64,000 bases of DNA from Spiroplasma endosymbiont of Amphimallon solstitiale (GCF_964030965.1 NZ_OZ034999.1:62001-126000); one strand, 5' to 3'; shown: positions 19,238 to 30,766, counted from the first letter of the stretch. The notes: generated from the sequence alone by a model not told the origin. Numbers and translations: made by a program.

Positions 19238-20419
19238 GTCTAAACAAAAAATAAAGAAAAAATCAAAAAAAATAAGAATGAAAAAGAAATTATAGATTTA
19301 AAGAATGAAAAAGCAAGACTTAATAAAAAAATCGCTTGTTTGCATTTATTTATAGATGATAAAAAAGAAGAAGTAAAAGATTTAGAGTTACAAAGATGTA
19401 AAATATTAGAAGAAAAAAGTAAAAATGAGAAAAATAATTTCTTATCAAAAGAAGATAGAGAAATACGAGATATTGAAAATAAAATATGAAAAATTATTTT
19501 AGATAATTATTTTCAAGATAAAAGTAATAAGAAACTTATATTAAAAGAATATGAGGAATATGCAAGTAATTTTAAAAAAAACTATTAAAGAATTAAAGAT
19601 TGGTGATAAAAAATGTTATGATGCATTATTAGATATAGTTACAACTTTATATAAAGACGTGTCAAGAGATAAATTATTTTTAGAAAGAGAAAACATAAAA
19701 ACTGATGGTTGACAAGACATAAATTTAGATGAAGATTCAACAAGATTACAAAATTTATCTTTAGAAAATAAATTTAAACCATCTTTGTAGTCAAAAAATA
19801 GAAAGAAAATAAAAGATAAAAGAAACTATAGAAAAAATAAATAATGAATTAAAAGAATTTTGAAATAAAAATCAAAAAAACATCCTGATATTTGTAAAAA
19901 TTTAGAGTTATCAGGAATTACGGTTATAAAAGGTGGTGTTCCTATGATTGGAGGTGCTTTATTTGGTGCTTTAATTGGAGTTCCGGGAGAGGACCTATTG
20001 GTATAGCCGTGTGGGGGCGTACCTATTGGTGTATTGCTAGTTTTAAAGGTGCACTTCTTCAATTTAAACCAAGTATTGATGAAAAATATAACCAAATTAA
20101 AAAGACAAAAAAACTAGAAAAATTATTGAAAAGACTAGAAAGTATTGTAGAAGAAGTAAATTTGCAAGAAGAAAATATTATAACAATAGAATCTGACAGT
20201 GAATTAAGAGAAGAAAATTTATCTGATATTTTAAGAAAACATAAATTGTACAATGAAGAGTGTAGAAAAAAATTTTTTGAAGATGATCAATCATTTCAAT
20301 CTGAAACAAAACTTCAAGATTGAGGAAAAAATATAGGTGAAGAAGTAAATAAATTGCATTCAGCAACATCTTTAGGGCAACAGGATGTAACTAGTAATTA
20401 TCAAACATCTAAAATGTAA
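19238..20419 (+). pseudogene. Decayed coiled-coil membrane gene
   Basis: Several frames read in sequence: KNEKEIIDLKNEKARLNKKI to 19588; after a shift in an A-run, ELKIGDKKCYDALLDIVTTL to 19790; a glycine-rich hydrophobic part (MIGGALFGALIGVPG, 19943-19987); and a long final frame with a coiled coil (KKTKKLEKLLKRLES) to 20419. The end is SNYQTSKM. The layout of coiled coil, hydrophobic segment, coiled coil and polar tail matches the genes at 10518 and 13920, so it is probably a dead paralog. Confidence 0.55.
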
Positions 20420-20432
20420 ATAAATATAAAAA

Positions 20433-20470
20433 TAAAAAACTACTTAAAATTAATTAAGTAGTTTTTTATT
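20433..20470. terminator. Intrinsic terminator (bidirectional)
   Basis: AAAACTACTTAA / TTAAGTAGTTTT stem followed by TTATTTTT. It lies between the coiled-coil pseudogene and the convergent nrdJ, serving both. Confidence 0.75.
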
Positions 20471-20471
20471 T

Positions 20472-23000
20472 TTATAATCCGCATTTAGATTGAATACCAC
20501 AATTATTGCAAGTATAACAACCAGCGCTAAAGACAAGGACTCCTTCTTTACACATTGTACATAAGTCACCTAAATCAGTGCCAATTTTACGATCTTGACG
20601 ATCATTACGTCATCCTGGTTTAATTGGTTTTGTTTCATTAATACTATCAGCAAAAGTTTCAGTTAGACCAAGATCACTTAAGTTAACTTGCTCTTGCATT
20701 TGATTATCATCATCAGATAAAGATAAGAGTTGACTATCTCTACTTCCATCAACATAAACAGTTCCACCTTTTGCTCCATCTTTATATAATTTGTAATATA
20801 TTTGTTCTACTTTTTTAACAGTGTAACCTTTTGGAGCATTAACAGTTTTTGAAATTGAAGAATCAACTCAACGTTGAATAATACATTGTACATTAGCATG
20901 ATCTTCAGGTGTTAATTGCATTGCTGAAACAAAAATATCTGGTAATGGTTTTTCTTTAAATTCTGGATGATACTGTAATCAGTCATTTACAATTTTTGCT
21001 TTTACTTCCATAAATTTGCCAAGTCTTCCTGAACGGAAATATGAAAAGGCAAAGTATGGTTCAAGTCCTGTTGATACACCAACCATAGTTCCAGTTGAAC
21101 CTGTTGGAGCAACAGTTAATAAATGTGAGTTACGGATACCATATTTAAGAATATCATTTCTGATGTCTTCAGGCATTGTTTTCATGAAGCCACTATTAAT
21201 AAATGCTTCGCGTGATTTTAAAAATGGAAAACTTCCTTTTTCTTTAGCAATATTAATTGATGCACGATAAGCACTAGTAGTAATAGTTTCAAAAATTTTA
21301 TCAACTACTTCATTAGCTTCTTTTGAGCCGTATTTTAGATTACTTCAAATTAGTAAATCATGTAAACCCATTACTCCTAGACCAATTCTTCGTTCACCAA
21401 GTGCTTGTTTTTTATTTGCTTCTAAAAAGTATGGAGTGCTGTCAATAACATTATCTTGCACACGAACACAAGTTGTTACAGATTTACTTAGTTCATCGTA
21501 AAGAATTTCACTTGTTTTTTTATTAACAAAATTAGCTAAATTAATTGCTGATAAATTACACACTGAATAGGGTGCTAATGGTTGTTCACCACAAGGATTA
21601 GTAGCAACAACACGCATACCATATGCTTGAGCATTAGTCATTTCATTAGCTCTATCAATGAAAAAAATACCGGGTTCTGCTGAATATGTAGCACAGAAAT
21701 TAATTAAATCTCATAAGTCAGATGCATTAATTGTATAATAAGTTTTAATTGGGTAACCCATTTTTTCTCAATCATGAACATCACCAATTTTATTTCAATG
21801 TTCATCATAAGCTTGTTTTTGAGTTACAGTATAATTATCTAAGTCAGGGAAACGTAAATTTCATTTACCATTTGTTGCAACGGCATTCATAAATTCATCA
21901 CTAATTGTTACTGAAATATTAGTTCCGGTTAAAAAATCGCTTTTAATTACTTGTCAAGATCCACCAAGTGCTAGTTTATTTTTAGCATTTTCTATTATTT
22001 CTTCATTAAAAAGTTGTTCATTATTTAAGATTGATTCAAAAATATTACGATCTTGGTCACTAAGTACTTCAAATTTTAATTTTTTACTTGCTTCATCACG
22101 AATTAAACTTGATTTTGAATTTTCTTTTAACCATAATAAAATTTTTGCATTTTGCATTTTTGAAATAATAAATTCAATAATATCTGGATGTCAATCAGCT
22201 AGCATAATCATTTGTGCGCCACGTCGTGATCCACCTTGTTCTACTAAATGAGTTAATGTAGATAAATCGTTTAATCAAGAAACAGCTCCTGAAGATTTAC
22301 CACCAACTGTTTTAGCAACAGTACCTTTTGGTCTTAGTGTTGAACCATTAGAACCAACACCACCACCATGTGACATAATTTCCATAACTTCTTGACGATG
22401 GGCAGCAATTCCACTTCGTGAATCATGAATAAAAGGCATTACAAAACAGTTAAAAAAAGTAACATCAGAATCACTACCAGCCCCATATAAAACTCTTCCA
22501 GCAGGTACTATATTTAGCGATTTTAATTGTTTATAAAATTCGGATAAATAAACAGATCTTAATTTTGGTGATTCTTTTGTAGTTAATGATTTACTAACAC
22601 GATAAGCAATTTGTTCATAAAATAACTCTAGTGGTTTTTCAAGTTCATATTTTTGTTTGTGGATAATACCAGCTTTACCAGAAATTTTTATTAGTTCAGG
22701 ATCAATTGAGCCGAGGTATTCATCTTCAATTTTGATAACATAAACTTGATTTTCTAATTCTTCAATAACATAACCAATTCCTCTAGTTGGAAAAATAGCG
22801 TCTTCACGGATAATACTAATTACCAAATCACCTGGTTTTAAAGTAATTAAATTTTTGTCTTTTTGTGCATAACGATCAAGCATTACCATTCTTGATACAC
22901 CTTCATGAGTAATTTTATAATCTTTTTCAATTGTTTTTAAGTGTGTAAAATGCTTACTAATATCTTCATTTAAATTATTTTTTAAATTTTCACTGTACAT
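20472..23000 (-). CDS. nrdJ: Class II (B12-dependent) ribonucleotide reductase
   Basis: 842 aa, reading through TGA. It reduces ribonucleotides to deoxyribonucleotides with an adenosylcobalamin radical. Seen: FFNCFVMPF and NPCGEQPLAPYSVCN (active-site Cys and the N-C-E radical motif), GGGVGSNGSTLRPKG, APTGSTGTM (phosphate-binding loop), and a C-terminal zinc-ribbon-like CTMCKEG...CYTCNNCG that in the family carries the redox cysteines. No NrdB/F subunit lies nearby. Ribosome site AGGTGA. B12 dependence is inferred from class II features. It would imply cobalamin uptake. Confidence 0.85.
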
Positions 23001-23034
23001 AAAAATTCACCTGACCCTTTACAAATTTATTCTT

Positions 23035-23063
23035 ATTATAACAATTGATAAATTTAAAGTCTA
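23035..23063 (-). promoter_or_regulatory. Promoter of nrdJ
   Basis: Minus strand: TATAAT at 23035-23040 and TAGACT (-35-like) at 23058-23063, 17 bp apart, giving a leader of about 30 nt before the ATG. Confidence 0.55.
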
Positions 23064-23525
23064 AATTTACATTGTTAGTAACTTATTATTTATTTCAGAA
23101 AATAATACGCTTTAAAATAATATCATAATTTATTTTATTAAAAATTTATTTTTTGAAATAAATAAATTCAAATTTAATATTATATAGTGAATGCTAATAA
23201 TCTTACAAATTAATTTTTCTTAGTTATAAATTTATTTTTAATAATGCATTTTATTGTTTGTGGTTCTAGGTTATTATTGCCCACTATATAAGAAATATTT
23301 TTTGGAAAGTTTAGGTTTTAATGTTTAAATATTCAGTAATTAAAATATTAAACTTTAAATTAAAATTAATAAAAAAATTATAAAAAATCATTTATATTAC
23401 CTTTATTATTAAATTTTTTTTGTTCTTTCAAGAAGTTTTTATAATTATTGGGATATTTTTGTAAAAAATTAAGTAAAAGTTTAATTATAGATTTCTTATA
23501 TAAAATACTCTTTGTAATGTCTAAT
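23064..23525. other. AT-rich intergenic stretch, no gene seen
   Basis: About 460 bp of very AT-rich sequence with stops in all frames, between nrdJ and the convergent-side end of the HEPN-like gene. No clear hairpin or repeat was recognised. Confidence 0.5.
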
Positions 23526-24326
23526 TTATAACAATGGTTTTTTAAATTTATTAGATATAATTAATTTTTCATAATTATTAGACATATTTCAAGGTTCTCA
23601 GTTGCTATTTTCATTTGGTAAAGAAAAAACACAAAAATATTTCAATATATTTGTAAAATCTATTTGATTAAATTTTGAATCAAATTGAGTTTTTAATTCA
23701 CTTACTACTTTTGAAGATTTAAGATCTTCTTTAGTTATTTGATTAGGGTCTAAATCTTTTTTTAGAATAATATTGTTTTCTTTTTTACTATCATGATTTG
23801 CTATGATAATATTTTTAGCATATTCTTTAAAGAAATTTTGCAATTCTTCTTTATTAATAATTTCTTTTATTTTTATCATGTAAGTATTTTCTATTGGTAT
23901 ATTAAAATTATTATCATCATTATTAAAATATATTATGTTTTCATATAATTTAAAATCGGGTGAAATTTCAAAAATTATTTTTTTATATAAGTTTATTATA
24001 CTGGTTAAAAGCATTACATTTTCTATTGAATTTATTGTTTTATCGTCTATATTATTATGAATATTGTGATGTATTTCATTTCTTATATCATTAAATGAAT
24101 CTATTATTTTTTTAAAATCAGAAGTTATGACAGATTCCTTTTTTAATATATTAGACAATTCGTAAAAAGGTTTAATTTCTTGTTTTTTATCATTTTTATA
24201 TTTTTTATCATTTTTTATACAAAAAGCTATAAATAATCTATTAAAAGCTATATGTGCAAAAATATAAAAATTTTCTAATCTATCATTTTCTAAAAAGTTA
24301 TTATAAGAAATTATTGCTTTTTTCAT
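23526..24326 (-). CDS. HEPN-domain-like protein
   Basis: 266 aa when TGA is Trp (continues past ENSNWEPWN to 23526). The N-terminal ~110 residues are all-helical and carry FNDIRNEIHHNIHN, an R-x4-H motif as in HEPN RNases, preceded by AFNRLFIAF and FYELSNILKKE, the usual first helices. Residues ~120-266 are unassigned and Lys/Asn-rich. HEPN proteins act as RNases in defence, toxin-antitoxin and stress systems. No antitoxin partner is visible. Assignment from the motif and helix pattern only. Confidence 0.5.
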
Positions 24327-24773
24327 TTTTAGTACAGAAGAATTAAAAAATGTTTCTTAGTCGTTATTCATACAAAATCACCTCTATTTATTAATAGTAC
24401 AAAATTATTAATTTGGTTTTATCATATTAATTTTATAAAATTAACCTATAAAGAACAATATACATATATAAATAATAAGTTTAAAAATAATAATATGGAA
24501 GTTAACTAAAAATAATAGATTTAAGTTAGAGTAAAATTTATATGTTATGATAAATATAGTTATTAAAGGGTGTATAGAATCAAGAAAGTGTATTATCAAT
24601 AATTTTAAAAATACAATTGATATTACGTTAATCTTTGAAAATATAAGGAACAAGTTTTAGTAAAAAAAGTAAAATTTAATTTATTAAATGTTTTTTAAAA
24701 TTTTTTATTTGGAGGGAGAAAATTTATATATTAAGATAAATTAATTGTAATCATATATTATGGGAGGCAAAAA
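24327..24773. other. Intergenic region, no gene seen
   Basis: About 450 bp, AT-rich. It holds the divergent upstream regions of the HEPN-like gene and the kinase. The plus strand ends with the strong ribosome site GGGAGG 8 nt before the kinase ATG. No convincing -10/-35 pair is singled out. Confidence 0.4.
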
Positions 24774-25373
24774 ATGAAAATTGTATTATCTGGTGTAGTT
24801 GGTGTTGGTAAGAGCACTATTAGTAGAGAATTAGCAAAATTATTAAAATATAAAATTATGGACGAGCCAGTTACTAGTAATCCCTATTTAGATGATTTTT
24901 ATCAAAATCCTTTAGAATATGCTTTTAAAATGCAAGTATTTATGTTGATGGCACGAAGTAAACAATTAAAAGAAGCACAAAATTTTAACAATGTTATTTT
25001 TGATCGCAGTATTTTAGAAGATCCTATTTTTGTTGAAGTATTAAAAGCTCAAAACAATATGAATGATAGAGATTATGAAGTGTATTTAAATTTTTATAAT
25101 AATGTTATTATTTCATCACTTTATTTTGATCCACAAATTAAGCCCGATTTAATTGTCTATTTAAAAGCAAATCTTGAAAACACAATTGAACGCATAAACC
25201 TTCGTGGTCGTGAATCAGAAAAACATGTACCTCATGAATACTGAAGTTTATTAAATAAAAAATATGAACAGTGATATGAAAAAGAAAAAAATAACTTTAA
25301 TTTTTTAGTAATTGACACTAATGATTTAACTCCTAAGGAAATAGTGCAAAAAATAATTGATTATATAAAATAA
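24774..25373 (+). CDS. Deoxynucleoside kinase (dAK/dGK type)
   Basis: 199 aa. P-loop GVVGVGKST at residues 7-15, MDEPVTSNPYLDDFYQNP (substrate-site Glu), QVFMLMARSKQ, FDRSILEDPIF (the DRS motif of deoxynucleoside kinases), and the LID arginines in RINLRGRESEKH. It phosphorylates deoxynucleosides, probably purine ones, in the salvage that Mollicutes depend on. Monocistronic; ribosome site GGGAGG. Confidence 0.9.
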
Positions 25374-25447
25374 AATTTCTTATTGAAATCAAATTTTTAT
25401 TTAGTCATTTTTTCTCATGTTATATTAATAATTATTGTTATTTTTCC

Positions 25448-25475
25448 TTTACTTTAAAGGTAATTACGTTATAAT
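25448..25475 (+). promoter_or_regulatory. Promoter of rpsF operon
   Basis: TATAAT at 25470-25475 and TTTACT at 25448-25453, 16 bp apart, about 90 nt before the rpsF start. Confidence 0.55.
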
Positions 25476-25514
25476 ATTGTATGAGTAAAATATTTAAAAA
25501 TCAAACTTAATATA

Positions 25515-25575
25515 TTTACTCCTTGCTCATCAGAGCCATATGCCCAAAAGGAGGTCTTCGAACATTGGAAGATTT
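25515..25575 (+). promoter_or_regulatory. rpsF leader, candidate S6:S18 autoregulatory site
   Basis: Just before and over the rpsF start, TCTTC (25555-25559) and GAAGA (25568-25572) can pair around a GAACATTG loop next to the AAGGAGG ribosome site. rpsF operon leaders in many bacteria bind the S6:S18 dimer. The stem here would hide the start codon. The match to that published motif was not verified, and the evidence is position plus the hairpin. Confidence 0.3.
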
Positions 25576-26092
25576 AAAACAAAAGCATAATTATGAAATT
25601 ATGTACATCGTTGATGATCAAAATCAAGAAAAAGCACAATTAATTAAAAAAGAATTTTGTGAAATTTTAACTAAAAATGCTGGAAAAATTACTAAAGAAC
25701 AAGATTCTATTCGTCAATTTGCTTATCCTATTAACAAAAAAGTTAAGGGTCATTATTTTATTATTGAAGTGCTAACTTCACCAGAAAACATTGCTAACTT
25801 TAATCGTGTAGCTTTAAATAAACAAAGACAATTAGACGTAATGCGTTTTTTGGTTATTAATTTAGATAGTGAAAAAATTAATAAGTTTAAACCAAAACGC
25901 CAAGTAGAATCTAGTTCTTTCTCTCGACCAACAAGACCAGGAAATCGTCCTTCTTATAATCGTGATGAAAATGGTGAAAGAAAACCAAGACCAATCGCTG
26001 GTACTGAATCATCTTATCGTACAAAAACTAATTACCAAAATTCAAAAACAAATACTAATAATAATGCATCGAATACTGAACAGAAAGATTAA
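25565..26092 (+). CDS. rpsF: 30S ribosomal protein bS6
   Basis: The start is taken at TTG 25565, 10 nt after AAGGAGG, rather than at the open frame's upstream end. The protein begins MEDLKQKHNYEIMYIVDD, giving 175 aa. The core to residue ~110 is a normal S6 (NYEIMYIV, FAYPINKKVKGHYFIIE, LDVMRFLVIN). The remaining ~65 residues are an Arg/Asn/Ser-rich, low-complexity tail, as often seen in Mollicute S6. First gene of rpsF-ssb-rpsR. Confidence 0.92.
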   Translation: MEDLKQKHNYEIMYIVDDQNQEKAQLIKKEFCEILTKNAGKITKEQDSIRQFAYPINKKVKGHYFIIEVLTSPENIANFNRVALNKQRQLDVMRFLVINLDSEKINKFKPKRQVESSSFSRPTRPGNRPSYNRDENGERKPRPIAGTESSYRTKTNYQNSKTNTNNNASNTEQKD

Positions 26093-26122
26093 TAAAATCT
26101 AAGTTAAAAGTGAGGATAAAAA

Positions 26123-26626
26123 ATGAATATTGTTACATTAATTGGTAGAATCACTCGTGATTTAAAGTTACATCAAACTTCAACAGGAAAACCTTTTACT
26201 TTTTTTACACTTGCAGTTAATAATATTCAAAATCAAGCTGATTATATTTCGTGTGTGGCTTGAAATAAAGTTGCTGAAAATATGACTAATTATTTAGTTA
26301 AAGGTTCTTTAATTTCAGTTTCAGGAAGACTGTCAGTAAGAAAATCAACAGATCAGAATGGAAAAGAACTATATATTACTGAAGTGGTTGCACAAACTGT
26401 TACTTTTTTAGATAATCGTAAAAAAGATAGTAGTGGTAATAATACTAATATTAATTATTCAAAACCAAGAGATGAGAATAAAATTCATTTAGATGATGCT
26501 TTTAAAAGTCCTAATTATAGTACTGATATTGCCTTTACTAATACTAATCAACTTCAAGAAAAAGAAGCGGCTATTCAAAATATAGAATTTGATGAAGAAG
26601 ATATCATTTGAGATTTAAATAATTAA
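26123..26626 (+). CDS. ssb: Single-stranded DNA-binding protein
   Basis: 167 aa. OB-fold residues 1-100 (MNIVTLIGRITRDLKL, FFTLAVNN, ISCVAWNKVAENMTNYLVKGSLISVSGRL). Low-complexity linker, then an acidic tip (FDEEDIIWDLNN) resembling the SSB C-terminal partner-binding tail. Lies 30 nt after rpsF and 12 nt before rpsR, so co-transcribed. Confidence 0.95.
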
Positions 26627-26638
26627 AGGAGGATAATT

Positions 26639-26869
26639 ATGAACACTGGTAAACCAAGAAATTTTACAAGAAGAAAATCTTGTTTTATTACTAAAAATAA
26701 TATTACTTATATTGATTATAAAGATATTGAATTACTAAGTAAATTTATGGGTAATAATAACAAAATTTTGCCAGCAAGAACAACAGGTACTAATCCAAAG
26801 TATCAACGTTTAATTGCTAAAAATATAAAACGTGCCCAAATCATGGGATTATTAAGATATTCAAGATAA
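26639..26869 (+). CDS. rpsR: 30S ribosomal protein bS18
   Basis: 76 aa with ribosome site AAAGGAGG. Shows NFTRRKSCFITKNN, IDYKDIELLSKFM and the typical C-terminal ARTTGTNPKYQRLIAKNIKRA and MGLLRYS. It pairs with S6 on the 30S platform. Confidence 0.95.
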   Translation: MNTGKPRNFTRRKSCFITKNNITYIDYKDIELLSKFMGNNNKILPARTTGTNPKYQRLIAKNIKRAQIMGLLRYSR

Positions 26870-26871
26870 AA

Positions 26872-26906
26872 AAATTGAGTAAGTTTACAAATCTTACTCA
26901 ATTTTT
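26872..26906 (+). terminator. Terminator of rpsF-ssb-rpsR
   Basis: ATTGAGTAAG / CTTACTCAAT stem followed by TTTTTATTT, directly after rpsR. Confidence 0.85.
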
Positions 26907-27071
26907 ATTTATTTTTATCTTAAAAATATTTTATTTTAAATAATAGTTTAAAATTAAAATAAAAAGACCTTAATAGTATTATATTACCTGAATTGTAAAA
27001 TTAAAAAGGACACTTATATAAAAATTAAATTGTGTTAATTCTATAATTAAGAAAAGAAAGGAATTAGCACA

Positions 27072-28187
27072 ATGTATAAGTATCTGACTATTGAATCAAT
27101 AATAGCAATAAAAGAATATAAAAGTTATGGATTTTCGATTCGTAAAATAGCAAAAGCCATTGATTATAGTAAATCAACTGTACATAGAGTTTGTAGATTA
27201 TTAAATCAAAACTTATTGCCATTAGAAATATTGAATAAAATTCAAAAAAATAAACAAAATGCAGGTAGAAAATTAATAATTTTAACTTTAATAGAAATTA
27301 ATACTATTAATCATTTGTTAATTACTAAAAATTATGCTCTTGATATAATTGCTAATTTTTTAAAGGAAAATAAAATAAAAAGTATTTCAACAAAAACTTT
27401 ATATAACATGTTTAAAACAAATCGAATGGGTTTTGATGAAAATAACTTATTGAGAAAAGGAAAAAATAAACCTCACAAACAAAAAGAAACTAGGGGCAGA
27501 ATTAATAATTGTAAGTCTATTCATGAAAGAAATTTAATCATTCCTAATATTAAAAATATAGAAGAATTCTTTAATTTTGTAGAAAAGTAATGATACATGA
27601 TAAAGTGTTATTTTTAGAGAATTTTTACACTAAATAATGTTACTTTTAACAAATTTTTAATTAAAAATAATATTTTAAGTGTAAATTGATGAATAATTTT
27701 TGGTCATCCATACTTTTCTACATAATTAAAAGAAGAATTTGGTCATTTAGAGGGTGATACTATCATTAGTAAAGATCATAAAAGTTCTATTATTACTTTA
27801 GCTGATATATGATCAAAAACCACAATTCCTTTAGCAACTAAAAATAATAAATCAGAAAATATTACAAAAAGTATAATAAAATTTATTTCAAAGTTACAAA
27901 AAGGAACAGTTAAAACTATTACTTTTGATCGTGGTAAAGAATTTAGTAAATGAAAATTAATCGAAAAAAATTGTAATGTTAAGATTTATTTTGCAGATCC
28001 TGGTAAACCTTGTCAAAGAGGTTTAAATGAAAATAATAATGGTATTTTAAGAAGATATTTACCAAAATCTACAGATCTATCTTCATATAAACAAAAAGAT
28101 TTAAATACTATAGCATTTCAAATTAATTCTACACCCAGAAAATCACTATCTTATAAAAGACCAATAGATTTAATACAATTATTTTAA
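27072..28187 (+). pseudogene. IS30-family transposase, MITE-disrupted
   Basis: Identical in layout to 11706-12650, but the MITE at 27569-27731 enters just before EFGHLEGDTIIG, separating the DNA-binding half from the catalytic half. The downstream half also shows IISKDHK where other copies have IIGKDHK. Confidence 0.9.
27569..27731 (+). mobile_element. 163-bp MITE (full), in IS30
   Basis: Flanked by GAAGAATT (27561-27568, 27732-27739). The undisturbed IS30 copies show the site with a single GAAGAATT, so element length (163 bp) and 8-bp duplication are read directly from the comparison. Confidence 0.97.
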
Positions 28188-28292
28188 AAAACTGTCCCAT
28201 TTATATTTACAATTCAGGTTACATAAAAGATAATGGCTGTTTTTAATATTAGTGTTATAGTATAATTAATAATATTAGAAGGAAGTGACAAA

Positions 28293-30290
28293 GTGTTCAA
28301 ATCGTTAAGAAATTATCATTTAATAATGATTGTTTGATTAGTAGTTGAAATTTTAATTGGCTTGACTTATTTTATTGTTAATATTGAGACAGCAGAACAA
28401 GTGGTCACTATTACTGTAATTTTAAGTTTAGTTTTAGGTAATTTTATTATTGTTTGTCTTTATATTTTTTTATTTAGTTTATGAATTCGTCATCGTTATA
28501 TTAACACAGCTGAAATCATAAAATTAAATAATGCACAAGCTTTAACTTTTGGTAGTGTTGGTATGATTGTTTTAGATAGTGATTTATCAATTATGTGAGT
28601 AAGTGAATTTTTAGAAGATAAAGGTTTAGGTAGATTAATTGGAAAATCAATTGTTAAACTATCAAGAGATTTAGAACAATTAATTAGTAATAATATTACT
28701 CAAATTACACTTAAAATTGAAGATATGCTTTATGATGCTATTTATTTAGTACAAACTAGAACAATTTTGTTACAAGAAACAACTAAATATCATTTCTTAT
28801 ATAATAAATTACAGCAAGAAAAATTAGTTTTTGGTGTAATTAGTATTGATAATTTTTATAATTCTTTACAAAAATTAAGAGTTGAGAATCAAATTCGTGT
28901 TGAAGCATTTATTAAAACTGAATTAAATGATTTTGCTAATAATTATTCAGGTTTATTATTAGGTAATATTGAAGATGGTTACAATATTTTACTTTATCAA
29001 AATGAATTTAATAAAGCAAGGAATGATAATTTTCCACTTATTAAAAATATTCGAGAAGGTGTTAAAAAATTTAAAGCAGATATTACGTTATCTGCTGGTT
29101 TCTCTTATGGTAATGCTATTAGTAAAGATCTATATGATTTGGCTATTGAAAGTAAAGAGTTAGCAGTTTATCGTGGTGGTGATCAAGTAGTTATTCGTGA
29201 ATTTGGTGGTAATACAGTTTTTATTGGAGGTACTATTGAAGCAAAACAATCAGAATCTAAAATTAATATTAGAATGTTTGCACAATCATTATATAATGAA
29301 ATAAAATTAGCAGAAAACATTTTAGTTATGGGACATGCGGCTGCTGATTTTGATAGTATTTCTTCAGGAACAGCTATTATTGAAATTGCTAAAAGTTTAA
29401 ATAAAAGTGCTCATTATGTTATTAATCAAAATGAAGTTGATGAAAAAACATTAAAAATTCTTCATGAACTTGTTCCTGAAAGTTATATTAGTCATAATTT
29501 TATTACAGGTAAACAAGCACTTAAATTTCTTCATGCAAATACTTTATTAATTGTTGTTGATACTCATAATCCACAACGCGTTGATAGTCCTGATTTATTA
29601 AGTAAAGCTGTAAAAATTATTGTTATTGATCATCATCGTGTTTCTGATGAATCAATTAGTAGCACCATTACTTCTTATATTGATGCAGGAACTTCTTCAA
29701 CAGCTGAAGCAATGACAGAAATTATTTATTATAATGATTTTAATAATATTGAATCAGAATTTTTATGAAATATAATGTTTGCAGGTATTTTAATTGATAC
29801 TAATAATTTCCAAGTAAGAACAACAAGAAGAACTTTTGAAGCCTGTGGATTATTAACTGATTGAGGAGCTTCTCCTTCTAAAGTTAAAGGATTATTGAAA
29901 AATAGTTTAAATGAACTAATTGATAAATTTGCTTTAATTAGTCACGCCCAAGAAATTAAAAAAGGATTTTTAGTTGCTGTTGGTGATGAAAACTTAGAAG
30001 TACATACTTCATATTTAGCGCAAATTTCAGAAATGTTGTTAGACTTACGTGATTCTAAAGCATCATTTACTATTGCTTATGATCGTCAAGGACGTGCTTG
30101 TTTATCAGCACGAAGCAACGGTGAAATAAATGTTCAAATTATTTGTGAAAACTTAGGTGGTGGCGGTCACTTTAGTGCTGCTGCTGTCCAAAGTAGTAAA
30201 TTAGGAATTAGAGGATTGTATGATGAATTGGTAAAACTAATTGAAAGTGGCGTATATCAAAGTGAGAGTGCTACTACTGAAAGGTATTAA
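28293..30290 (+). CDS. gdpP: Cyclic-di-AMP phosphodiesterase GdpP
   Basis: 665 aa from a GTG start 8 nt after GAAGGAAGTG. Two transmembrane segments (residues ~8-30 and ~38-65), a PAS-like region, a degenerate GGDEF region (FGVISIDNFYNS...LSAGFSYG), then the DHH domain (GHAAADFDSISSG, VVDTHNP, VIDHHRVSDE) and DHHA1 (NLGGGGHFSAAAVQ). It hydrolyses c-di-AMP at the membrane. The gene order gdpP-rplI-dnaB is conserved in Firmicutes. Confidence 0.95.
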
Positions 30291-30322
30291 AAATTATTAA
30301 AATAGAAAGTGAGATGTTTACA

Positions 30323-30766
30323 ATGAAAGTTGTCCTTTTAACGGATGTTAAAAATTATGGTAAAAAAGGTGAAGTTGTTAATGTTAGTGATGGTTATGGT
30401 AAAAATTATTTATTACCTAGAAAATTAGCTGTAATTGCTACATCAGAAGCATTAAAAATTAATCAAAAAGTAATTGAAAATAAAAAAATACAACGAGAAA
30501 TGGAATTAGAAGATTTACAAAAAATTAAAGAACAATTAGCTTTAATTACTTTACAATTTAAATTAAAAAGTAATAATGGTAAAGTTTCTGGTGCTATTTC
30601 TTCAAAACAAATTTGTGAACAACTAGTGCAAAAATATAACATTAAAATTGATAAACATAAATTTGTTAAATTTAATCCTATTAATGAATTAGGTATAACT
30701 AACATTAATATTAAATTAGATGTTACAATTATTGCACAATTAAAGGTTGAAGTTTTAGGAGAATAA
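30323..30766 (+). CDS. rplI: 50S ribosomal protein bL9
   Basis: 147 aa from the ATG at 30323 (MKVVLLTDVKNYGKKGEVV), the normal L9 start; an ATG 9 nt upstream is closer to the AGTGAG and is the alternative. The signature GYGKNYLLPRKLA and a C-terminal domain with SGAISSKQI are present. Ends 2 nt before dnaB. Confidence 0.95.
   Translation: MKVVLLTDVKNYGKKGEVVNVSDGYGKNYLLPRKLAVIATSEALKINQKVIENKKIQREMELEDLQKIKEQLALITLQFKLKSNNGKVSGAISSKQICEQLVQKYNIKIDKHKFVKFNPINELGITNINIKLDVTIIAQLKVEVLGE

Larger units (their letters stand above)
26987..28218 (+). mobile_element. IS30-family element, copy 3, carrying a MITE
   Basis: Flanked by TTA duplications (26984-26986, 28219-28221). It is 1061 bp after removal of the MITE and its 8-bp repeat. 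It lies between the rpsR terminator and gdpP, so it harms no core gene. Confidence 0.95.

Noticed and set aside
20979-21270. Plus-strand frame within nrdJ
   Set aside because: Antisense to highly conserved reductase motifs; no ribosome site.
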